A DNA stretch of 64,000 nucleotides from UBA1845 sp002338715 (GTDB lineage Bacteria; Planctomycetota; Phycisphaerae; UBA1845). Shown here piece by piece: positions 54,521 through 62,648 of the stretch. The position numbers and the translations under genes were made by a program. The stretch's first letter is position 1. Each line of letters starts with the position of its first letter. The stretch is from NCBI GenBank assembly GCA_035344155.1, contig DAORAL010000025.1, forward strand, positions 18,454-82,453, in the 5' to 3' direction. The notes under the pieces were generated by a model that ran no database searches, had not been told where the DNA came from, and was given only the letters and a program-made list of their open reading frames with translations.

Positions 54521-56413
54521 TCAGGTATCCCGCGACGCCGATGTTCCGTCGGGCCCGGCTTTCTCCAGCGGGCGCGCAGCGCGCGGAATTTCAGGAAGAA
54601 ACACACGCACTGTTGTGCCGGCTCCTGGCGCGCTTTCAATTTGCACGAATCCGCCCGCGTGGTTGACGGCTGCATAGACCACCGCCAGACCCATTCCGCG
54701 CGGTCCGGCATCCGAGCGCGGTTTGGTGGAATACAGCGGCTCAAAAACATGCTCCAAGGCGGCTGCGTCAATCCCCTTTCCCGTATCCGCAATCGCCAAA
54801 AGCAGATGGGGTGTGGGTGGACGATCGGTCAGTGGGTGCGCAAACAATGCCGTGTTGATTGAGACGTCGATCGTGCCCCCATCAGGCATCGCGTCGATCG
54901 CGTTGTAAATCAGGTTGAGAACGATTTGAGTCAGGTGGTCGCGATCCATCAGTACATGTCCGCGTACCTCCGCACTGAACTTAACTTCAATGTGGTCAAA
55001 CAAATCATCGTCCAGTGCGTCCAGGATCATTCGAACCGTTTCAGCAAGGTGGACGCTCTCAGGTTCGCCCTCGTCAGCCGCCGAAAATCGGGTCAACCGA
55101 CGTGAAAGATTTGCAGCTTGGCGGCAGGCTTCGATCGCCGTGGTGGCCCGATCGATCGTTTCCGATTCCTGAGCCGTTTCGCGAATGCCATCGAGTGACA
55201 CCTGGGCGCTGTGAAGCAGATTCTTGAAATCGTGGGCGATGCCGCGTGCAAAGTTTACCGCGGCTTCCATCGTGTCCGCACGTCTCGCTGTCTTTTGCAG
55301 GTTGTGGCGCTCGGTCACATTTCGAAATACGATCGCAGCAAACGGTTCAGCGGCGTAGTGCACGCGATACGCAACCACATCGACCGGTATGGCCTTTCCG
55401 TCTTTCGTTGTGATCGTTGCGTCAGAAAATCTGAGCGGCTCCTGCGTATCCAGCACCTTCGCAATCAGTTCTCGAAACCCGAGCCCGTGAAGCTGCCACC
55501 GCGGCCAGAGCTCAAACACATTTTGCCCAACGCAATTGGTATGGGATGACATAAGCAAGTTCGTGTCACCGGTGTGACACTCCTGTATGCCGCCCGACCG
55601 ATCGCAGATTACCACGGTATCACGGAGATTCTCAAACAAGCCTTGGTACTTTCGCTGCGAGCGGGAGAGCGCTGCGGCCATCCCGTTCATCGCATTGGCC
55701 AGTTCCCCCAACTCGTCCTGCACCGGCAGCTTCACGCGATGATCGAGCGCTCCGCCGGCGAATGTTTGTGCAGCCTCCTGCAGTTTCTGAATCGGTTGCA
55801 CGAGTCGGCGACGAACGATAAGCATACCGGTCACGACCAGCGCGACGCCCGCGATCCCGATCATCGCGGCGATGACCAGAAGTTTTGAATCTCGATCCAG
55901 GAGTTCCAGGCTGCCTTCCTGCCTGCTCGCTTCGACGGCTTGATGCATTTTGTTGAGTTCTTCGTCGATTGGGCCGAGTAATTCACCCTCAACTTCGGCT
56001 TTGAATAGATTCTGGGCAGCGACAAGATCTTCGCTTCGCACCAGCGCGATGATGCGGTCGATACGGCCCTCCAACCTCGCGATCAAATCGGCGAATTCGC
56101 CCCGCTTGCGCGTTCCACGCACCGACGCAAACTGGGCGACATCGCGCAATCGGGTCAATGTGCTTTCGACTTCCGTTGCAAAGTCATCATCCGGGAGGCG
56201 CGCTCCGGAAATCAACTCGTGCAAATGGACGTCGAGCGACTGGATGTCGGCGCGACAATCGTCAACGTGCCCGATTTCACTGGTATGTTGTTCAAAATGC
56301 ATCGCCGCCTGGCGAACCTGGAACCGCACCGCATAAACCGTTGCGACGGCGGCTGCGAGGGCGAACACGGCAAAAGCAGCGTGCACCCAGATCAACCGCT
56401 TCCTAAGAGACAT
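54521..56413 (-). CDS. membrane sensor histidine kinase with HAMP and PAS domains
   Basis: 630 residues. TM1 (about 9-29), a helical extracytoplasmic sensor (about 32-180, four-helix-bundle style), TM2 (about 183-203), HAMP (about 204-258), PAS (about 265-385), HisKA with GIAHDFKNLLHS, and HATPase (ADTGKGIDAAAL, RGMGLAVV). The 'HDFKNLL' H-box is of the NtrB/HPK4 class. No receiver follows directly; a pseudopilin gene starts upstream on the same strand, and an OmpR-type regulator lies 2.4 kb upstream, a possible but unproven partner. Confidence 0.9.
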   Translation of the reverse strand: MSLRKRLIWVHAAFAVFALAAAVATVYAVRFQVRQAAMHFEQHTSEIGHVDDCRADIQSLDVHLHELISGARLPDDDFATEVESTLTRLRDVAQFASVRGTRKRGEFADLIARLEGRIDRIIALVRSEDLVAAQNLFKAEVEGELLGPIDEELNKMHQAVEASRQEGSLELLDRDSKLLVIAAMIGIAGVALVVTGMLIVRRRLVQPIQKLQEAAQTFAGGALDHRVKLPVQDELGELANAMNGMAAALSRSQRKYQGLFENLRDTVVICDRSGGIQECHTGDTNLLMSSHTNCVGQNVFELWPRWQLHGLGFRELIAKVLDTQEPLRFSDATITTKDGKAIPVDVVAYRVHYAAEPFAAIVFRNVTERHNLQKTARRADTMEAAVNFARGIAHDFKNLLHSAQVSLDGIRETAQESETIDRATTAIEACRQAANLSRRLTRFSAADEGEPESVHLAETVRMILDALDDDLFDHIEVKFSAEVRGHVLMDRDHLTQIVLNLIYNAIDAMPDGGTIDVSINTALFAHPLTDRPPTPHLLLAIADTGKGIDAAALEHVFEPLYSTKPRSDAGPRGMGLAVVYAAVNHAGGFVQIESAPGAGTTVRVFLPEIPRAARPLEKAGPDGTSASRDT

Positions 56414-56433
56414 GAAGAATCACCCGAATTGCG

Positions 56434-57276
56434 CTAGTCGCCGACTTGGGCGGTGTAAGACCAATTCCAGACTTCGGATTCTGGGTTGGTGCTCGATAAG
56501 ACGTGACCGCCGACGAAGGCGACGTTGGTTTGGCCCGAGTGGCGCTTGCTGGGCGTCCAGAATCGGTCGGCTGAATACGGATCACCGGGCGATTGGATCG
56601 AAGGTGCGATGTAGAAAGGATCACCACCGCCGGCAACAACCGCTTCACCATCCACATCCATCACCAGCGGGACGTAGGGGCGATTCAAGATTGCGCTGCG
56701 CACACTCGTGACCGAAACGGGCGCGAGAACGGTTGTGCTTCCAAGCTTCAAAGTCCCGCGATACAGGCGCATGTTGAACGCGATGGAGATTCCTTCCGGC
56801 GGACTCAGCGCTTGATGACCGCAGGGAAAACCCTTGCGCTTCTCCAGCAGCTTCGCCGAACCAGCCGGGCACATTGTGACCTGTTTACCGATTTGAAGCG
56901 TTCCGGTCGGTTCATCCTTGCGGTCCCAGAATTCGTCGAGACCGTACATCTGGTCCTGGAAGTCGTTGATGTGAAATCGATTCGGACCGAGAGACTCGCT
57001 GTCACCCTGGCCAGCCGCCGATGTACCGTCTGCGAAATACTGAAACTCGACGGTGATGTTTCGCAGGTTTGCAGCGCAGTGGAGCTTTCGTGCTTGTCCG
57101 CGTACCGAGCGAAGAGCCGGAATGAGGATGCTGATCAAGATTGCAATGACGGCCATCACCACGAGCAATTCGACGAGCGTAAATGCGCTGGCAGAATGCG
57201 ATACGGCGCGGCGCGCGTCGCAGCGCGCGGGCTCATCGCGACATGATGTTGCTGGCAAGGGGGCCATGCGTCGCAT
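56434..57276 (-). CDS. type II secretion-style pseudopilin (DUF1559-like)
   Basis: 280 residues. The prepilin peptidase site and helix read SASAFTLVELLVVMAVIAIL (processing before Phe), after a 32-residue basic leader. The body has C-x-NLRN and, near the end, 'RHSGQTNVAFVGGHV', the conserved C-terminal block of planctomycete H-X9-DG pseudopilins. Such proteins are highly amplified in Planctomycetota, and their role in a pilus or secretion system is mostly unknown. The start may be the ATG at 57276 or one three codons later. It lies between a sensor kinase and a dockerin protein. Confidence 0.85.
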   Translation of the reverse strand: MRRMAPLPATSCRDEPARCDARRAVSHSASAFTLVELLVVMAVIAILISILIPALRSVRGQARKLHCAANLRNITVEFQYFADGTSAAGQGDSESLGPNRFHINDFQDQMYGLDEFWDRKDEPTGTLQIGKQVTMCPAGSAKLLEKRKGFPCGHQALSPPEGISIAFNMRLYRGTLKLGSTTVLAPVSVTSVRSAILNRPYVPLVMDVDGEAVVAGGGDPFYIAPSIQSPGDPYSADRFWTPSKRHSGQTNVAFVGGHVLSSTNPESEVWNWSYTAQVGD

Positions 57277-57321
57277 TGTACTCCAAATATCTTTGCCCGG
57301 GAAAGACTATGAAGGTCGCAT

Positions 57322-58878
57322 TCAGAAACCTGTCGGTCCGGTCATCACGTTCACAAACCAACCGGCATCGCCGTTATCAACGGTTTGATCGGCGTTCAAG
57401 TCCAGCCGCGCACACCCACCTAGCGCGCCCGATTCACCGAAGCACTGCTGGAAGCGGGCGAAATCACGCAAATCGATATCCCCGTCATCGTCTTCATCCC
57501 CGACTTTCGAGACCAACAAGATGTCGGTTGGGTCAATTACCCCATCTTGGTTGAGATCGAGAACGGAAAACTCTGCCGCAAAATCATCGAGCACGACGCG
57601 GTCGTCGAGAACACCGTCGTCGCCGTCGTGATCGTCGATTTCATTTTCAATTTCATCCCTGTCGTCTTCGCTGGCGCCATTTTCGCCATTGATGTCACCC
57701 CGGACAGGATTGGGATACACGTCCGTCCAGACAAAATATCCGCCCAAATCGGTGTAAGCGGAACCAAGCAGCGCCGTGATCCGCCACTGCGTCGCATCCA
57801 GAAACTGTCCGGGCGACTGGTCATCCCAGGGGAGAATGAGCACTTCTTCCGGCATTCCTGTCGGGAATATCTCCACAACTTCCGCGCTGATCACGAGGTC
57901 GCGCAGCGCCTCGTTGATCGAGGATTGATCGCTGGGGTCGTGGTTCATCGGCTCCGCCGGCATTCCATGCTGCATGGCCCACGCACCATTGGTCAACGGG
58001 AAGACCAGCGATATCAACGTCAGATCAGAGGTGCAGTCGTGCGCAAATCGAATCGTTGATTCAGGTGCGTACTCGCCCGGAACGGAACCGCCTGCAGCGA
58101 TACTAAATGGCTCAAAACCGTGTGCCCGATGAAACCAACTGCCGTCAATGATCCACTCTTCATCAACATCAAAGTTAAGGTCGCCATTCCCTACGATTTC
58201 GGTGACGTCGCCGTCACCAAACAATCCGCCAAGAAATGCCAGGTGAAACTCCTCGCCATGTCGTTCGACATAAGGCTTGCTCACAAAGTTGCCGTCCAAA
58301 TCAGAATCGTTTGAAGCCTGTCGATCGTGATATGCTGCGCCAGCCAGCAAGCCGCCAAACCGCGCCACGTTCGCCAGAAAGCGAAACTCAGGCGCTTCAA
58401 CCTCTCCACCGGACTGGTTGTCGTCGTCCATATCGACTTCGATGAATCCATACACCGGGTGTTGGCCATAGCGAAATGGATCAAAGCTGGAAAAGTCATT
58501 GGGACCCGGCGGATTAATCAAACCAGCCACCGTCACGTCCATCCGAAAGAAGACGCCACCGGGCGTGAATGAACCGTCGAACAAATCGACCTGCGGGTTG
58601 GTTGGTGTCCAGCGCCCCGTCTCGATGCTGACGAGTTCGACCAAGTGATGTAGATCCGGATTGAATGCAGCAGTACGGCCCGGATCGGTCGGTCTCGGCG
58701 CAACGTCGTACGGTGGATCGACCAACAGTTGTGATTGTCCCGATGACTGGGCGCGTGACATTGAGGCCATCAACATCACGACAACCAACGCGAGCCTCGT
58801 CACGGTGATGGCAAACGAATCCCGACCCCGGCGGCTACCGCGTTTGAATTGAGAGGGGGTGGGCGCCATTGCAATCAT
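57322..58878 (-). CDS. secreted protein with C-terminal dockerin-like repeats
   Basis: 518 residues. A long basic N-terminus precedes a signal helix (about 24-42, ending SMSRAQ). The body is beta-rich (VELVSIETGRWTP, 'FFRMDVTVAG') without a recognised catalytic domain. From residue 405 it is very acidic with several Ca loops (LDLNQDGVIDPTDILL, DDDGDIDLRDFARF, LNADQTVDNGDAGWF). Start is the ATG at 58876-58878 or the one three codons later. It is only six bases from the OmpR-type regulator gene on the same strand, so the two are probably co-transcribed. Confidence 0.7.
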   Translation of the reverse strand: MIAMAPTPSQFKRGSRRGRDSFAITVTRLALVVVMLMASMSRAQSSGQSQLLVDPPYDVAPRPTDPGRTAAFNPDLHHLVELVSIETGRWTPTNPQVDLFDGSFTPGGVFFRMDVTVAGLINPPGPNDFSSFDPFRYGQHPVYGFIEVDMDDDNQSGGEVEAPEFRFLANVARFGGLLAGAAYHDRQASNDSDLDGNFVSKPYVERHGEEFHLAFLGGLFGDGDVTEIVGNGDLNFDVDEEWIIDGSWFHRAHGFEPFSIAAGGSVPGEYAPESTIRFAHDCTSDLTLISLVFPLTNGAWAMQHGMPAEPMNHDPSDQSSINEALRDLVISAEVVEIFPTGMPEEVLILPWDDQSPGQFLDATQWRITALLGSAYTDLGGYFVWTDVYPNPVRGDINGENGASEDDRDEIENEIDDHDGDDGVLDDRVVLDDFAAEFSVLDLNQDGVIDPTDILLVSKVGDEDDDGDIDLRDFARFQQCFGESGALGGCARLDLNADQTVDNGDAGWFVNVMTGPTGF

Positions 58879-58883
58879 TCTCG

Positions 58884-59609
58884 TTAAACCATGGGCGGTT
58901 CAGCGGCTAGCACATAACCGAACCCTCGCACCGTGTGGATGATGCGTGGTTTAATGCCTTGCTCAGTTTTGTTGCGCAGGTAGTTGGTGTAGACCTGCAA
59001 CAGATTCTCGTCGTGTTCATCGTCTCCGCCCCAGACGTCGCGAAGGATGTCGGCTTTTCGCATGTTCTGCTCGGCATGCTTGATGTAGTAAGCGAAGAGG
59101 TCCATTTCGCGTACCGATAACGTCGCACGCAATTCACCGCGTCGCACTTCCCGTTTCATCAAATCAAGTTCGACATCGGCGTAGTGCAGCACGTGTTCCG
59201 CATCCGGGCGAATTCGGCGCATGACCGCGCCGAGACGGGCGACCAGTTCTTCCACGGAAAACGGTTTGCAGAGATAGTCGTCGGCTCCGCGCTGCAATCC
59301 CGCAATGCGATCCTTGATGGCGTCGCGGGCTGTGACCATGATGATCGGAACGTCAAGTCCTCGATCGCGACACCGCTGCGCCAGATCAAGCCCGCTGCCA
59401 TCCGGCAAGTTCAGATCGAGTATGAGTGCGTCAAATCGCTTGCGCCCATCGAGCAGCGCTCGGGCTTTCGAAAGCGTATCGGCGTGTTCGACGCGAATTT
59501 GATGTTGAAGAAATGATCGCTGCACGGCTTCGGCAACATGGGCGTCGTCTTCAACGACGAGTACCTGCAACTTGCATTCAGTGTCTTGCAGTGTCACCGC
59601 TTGTTCCAC
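58884..59609 (-). CDS. OmpR/PhoB-type response regulator
   Basis: 241 residues from a GTG at 59607-59609. A receiver (about 14-125; VLVVEDDAHV, phospho-acceptor in ALILDLNLPDG, Lys in LCKPFSVEEL) is followed by a winged-helix DNA-binding domain (about 138-235; LSVREMDLFAYYI, IIHTVRGFGYVL). A transcription factor acting as a phosphorylated dimer on direct repeats. No kinase is immediately adjacent; the HAMP/PAS kinase at 54521-56413 is the nearest. It precedes the dockerin gene by six bases. Confidence 0.93.
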   Translation of the reverse strand: MEQAVTLQDTECKLQVLVVEDDAHVAEAVQRSFLQHQIRVEHADTLSKARALLDGRKRFDALILDLNLPDGSGLDLAQRCRDRGLDVPIIMVTARDAIKDRIAGLQRGADDYLCKPFSVEELVARLGAVMRRIRPDAEHVLHYADVELDLMKREVRRGELRATLSVREMDLFAYYIKHAEQNMRKADILRDVWGGDDEHDENLLQVYTNYLRNKTEQGIKPRIIHTVRGFGYVLAAEPPMV

Positions 59610-59834
59610 CTGATCACGCCCCCTCCGGTATCGCAGCCGACAGGCACCACCCGCCAGTCACGTTATGACAAGAATACCAGAACCCCGCCCCATTCCCCAA
59701 GCGATCCTTAGAACCCACTAAGGAAGCTGGTGTGCACCCTTCAAACAAGGCATGGTAGGACAATCCTTATGCGGGTCCGATATCCTGAATTCATCCGCAG
59801 GCGTTCCTCGAACTTGAAACCGGAGGCTCCTCAA

Positions 59835-62537
59835 ATGTCGCTGATCGTGCACTATCGCCTTAAATCGTGGTCACGCGGGCAATCGCAAGCCACCGCCTGC
59901 GTCCTGGCATCGCTGTTCACGGCAGTCGCCGCGGCGCCGAAGTTCAGCCAGGCGGGTGAAGTTTCCGGCTGCTTTACGGACTTGAGCGCTTGCTTGACAG
60001 GTCCCAATGGCGGACCGATTGGCGTCGGATGCGGCGCACTCGACGCCGATGATGACCTTGACGTGGACCTTGAAGACTTCGCCCAGTTTCAAAGGGACTT
60101 GCCGTCGATGGTCAACATCACGTCAGCCAACTTCAACAACGGCGACAACCGGTTGACGGTCACGGGAAACTACAATGTTGGAATTGCCAATCCCACCGTC
60201 GAATTGTTTGATGACCTGACCGGTCAACTGATCGATTCGCAGATTCAAACCCAAAGCCAGGGCAGCTTTGAATTTGAAGTCAACGGTCCCTTCGACATTC
60301 CTTGTCGAGTTCGGATCGAAATCGGTCAGCGGTGTTCGCGAAAAGATGTGACCGGCGCTCCAACGTTTTGCAGCGAGCCGAATGGCGGAAACCTTGCGCC
60401 GCTCTGCGCCATCCTGTCGCCTTCGACATGCGTGTCACTCGACCTGGGTGAGTCGGCCTTCTTCAGTGGCGAGGGCAGTGATCCTGAAGGGGGAACGCTG
60501 ACGTACGAATGGGACATGGGGGGTGGCGCAGACGTTCGGCCAAAGGTCGCCAGTCCCGGTGCGATCACCTTTGACTGGAACAACGGCAGCTTCCTCGTGC
60601 GGTTCATCGTTACGGACGATCAGGGGGCGCGATGCACAGACTCCGTGGTGGTCGAAGTGGGATTGCCGCCCGAGGGTCCGCCTCCCATGGTACCGCAGCA
60701 ACCAGCACCGGGTGAAGTCGGCGCTGGTGGTGCGGGCTACACTGTTTTCGCATTCAACGACCTCGGGATGCACTGCGCGGATTTGTCGTCGTATCCGATG
60801 AGCATCCTTCCGCCCTTCAACACCGTTAACGCGCAGGTCATTCGCAAACCCGGTGGTGGAATTCCGCGACCGACGATCATGAATTCCAACGGGATCGAAC
60901 TCATGTACTCGGCATCGTCCAATCCCAACGACCCTGTCGGGCCCGGTTCAATCACGTCAACGAGTCAGAATTATCCTATTGGCACAGCGCTGCGCGACGC
61001 CCTGGTGCGAAAGACCGACTTCTGGGACGAGTTCCAAAACACGGGTAGTTCCGTTGTCGCCCTTCTTCTACCCGGACTCAATCCCGTGCCCGACGAAGGG
61101 TTGCAGACGATCGACAACCCCGACCACGGACGCTTCATGCCCGGTATCGCCTCACCGTATGTTGCGAACGATCCCCAGGAATTTGGCAAGTTCATCACCA
61201 CCAAGAATTGGTTCACCGCGCAGGGTATTCCCATGACAGCCGTCGATGATCGCGGTCGGCCCAATGCCTATCCGCTGATGCGCATTCAAGCCGTCGAGTC
61301 GGCGACCGGAACGGTACTGGCCACCACGGACGCGGTCGTTCCAGTTTCGACTGAAGTCGATTGTCGCGATTGCCATACATTGGGCGGCGTGGGCGCAGAT
61401 CCATCGGTTCGCACCAATGGACCGGCGTACGTCGCACCACCCAGTCCCGATCGCATTGATATAGAGACCGCGGCCAAGCACAACCTGCTGGCTTTGCACG
61501 ACTTCAAACATGGCACCACGATGGTGGCTGACGATCTGCCGCTGCTGTGCGCGACGTGCCACCGCTCCAATGCGCTCGCGGAAGTCGGCGGTCCAGGTGG
61601 CGACCCTGCGCTGGATAGCATGTCGCAAGTTGCCCACGGATTTCACGGGAAACTGCAAGTCGATTCGCAAGGTGATTTGATTCGAGATTTTCTCGGTGAA
61701 CCGGTGCTCATCGATCCAGCCAACCCCCAGCCGGGCGAGATGCCTTTGATTCCGGTCGGTATCGATACGCCCATGGAAGACAACTGCTTCAAGTGCCACC
61801 CGGGCAAAGTCACGCAGTGCTTCCGCGGCGTGATGTACACTGCGGGTCAAACCTGCGTGAGTTGTCATGGTGGGATGTTGTCTGTCGGCGGCGCGTATCC
61901 GCTGCTGACCGGTCACGTGCGTGAACCCTGGGCTGATGAACCCAAGTGTGGTTCGTGTCATACGGGGCGAGGCAGTGATCCGGTCTTGTCGGTAGCATAC
62001 AATCCGCAAGATCCTTCGGCGACACCCCTTGCACCCGTTACGACACGCTTTGCTGAAAATGCAAACACGTTATATCGAAACAGCCTCGACACCCACGCCA
62101 ATGTTGCGTGCGAATCATGTCATGGAAGTCCCCACGCGATTTGGCCGCACCGCGATGTCAATGCCAATGACAATGTGCCGGCGATTCAACTGCAAGGATA
62201 CGTGGGCCCGATTCGCGAGTGCTCCGTATGTCACGGAAACAACGCATTCCCGAACGGAACACTGAACGGTCCTCACGGTATGCACCCCGTCAATGACCCG
62301 CAATGGATCAAGGGTGAAGGCGATGGGTGGCACGGCGAGTTTGCGGAGAACGAAGGAGGCCCGGATCGTTGTGCCCCATGCCACGGTGCCGACCACTTGG
62401 GGACGCGCCTTGCGCGGGTTCCGGTCAATCGAATCCTGCGTGATGGTGAGGGAAGGGTCCGCGCAACACTGAGCGCGGGCACCATCGTCTCATGCGATTT
62501 GTGTCATAGCCTGGCAAAGAGTTTTGGAGACGACTAG
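59835..62537 (+). CDS. nine-haem c-type cytochrome with N-terminal dockerin-like and PKD domains
   Basis: 900 residues from the ATG at 59835 (GGAGG 59822-59826); the frame extends 35 codons upstream without a site. A signal segment ends near SQAGE. Residues about 45-80 hold a dockerin-like Ca loop (DADDDLDVDLEDFAQF), unusual at an N-terminus. A beta-sandwich and a PKD domain (about 195-290) follow, then the block VFAFNDLGMHC typical of some multihaem cytochromes. Nine CXXCH motifs lie in the last half (CRDCH, CATCH, CFKCH, CVSCH, CGSCH, CESCH, CSVCH, CAPCH, CDLCH). It is probably an extracytoplasmic electron-transfer protein anchored or assembled through Ca-dependent modules. A separate locus from the other cytochrome. 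Confidence 0.88.
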   Translation: MSLIVHYRLKSWSRGQSQATACVLASLFTAVAAAPKFSQAGEVSGCFTDLSACLTGPNGGPIGVGCGALDADDDLDVDLEDFAQFQRDLPSMVNITSANFNNGDNRLTVTGNYNVGIANPTVELFDDLTGQLIDSQIQTQSQGSFEFEVNGPFDIPCRVRIEIGQRCSRKDVTGAPTFCSEPNGGNLAPLCAILSPSTCVSLDLGESAFFSGEGSDPEGGTLTYEWDMGGGADVRPKVASPGAITFDWNNGSFLVRFIVTDDQGARCTDSVVVEVGLPPEGPPPMVPQQPAPGEVGAGGAGYTVFAFNDLGMHCADLSSYPMSILPPFNTVNAQVIRKPGGGIPRPTIMNSNGIELMYSASSNPNDPVGPGSITSTSQNYPIGTALRDALVRKTDFWDEFQNTGSSVVALLLPGLNPVPDEGLQTIDNPDHGRFMPGIASPYVANDPQEFGKFITTKNWFTAQGIPMTAVDDRGRPNAYPLMRIQAVESATGTVLATTDAVVPVSTEVDCRDCHTLGGVGADPSVRTNGPAYVAPPSPDRIDIETAAKHNLLALHDFKHGTTMVADDLPLLCATCHRSNALAEVGGPGGDPALDSMSQVAHGFHGKLQVDSQGDLIRDFLGEPVLIDPANPQPGEMPLIPVGIDTPMEDNCFKCHPGKVTQCFRGVMYTAGQTCVSCHGGMLSVGGAYPLLTGHVREPWADEPKCGSCHTGRGSDPVLSVAYNPQDPSATPLAPVTTRFAENANTLYRNSLDTHANVACESCHGSPHAIWPHRDVNANDNVPAIQLQGYVGPIRECSVCHGNNAFPNGTLNGPHGMHPVNDPQWIKGEGDGWHGEFAENEGGPDRCAPCHGADHLGTRLARVPVNRILRDGEGRVRATLSAGTIVSCDLCHSLAKSFGDD

Positions 62538-62648
62538 GCACACCGTCTCTTCAAGTATTTGGTTCACGATTCGCAAGCGTCAAGACGTAGCGCACTTGCC
62601 CTCGTACGCAATTGTGGTCGAGACAACATCAATGGAGCGAACAGCAGA

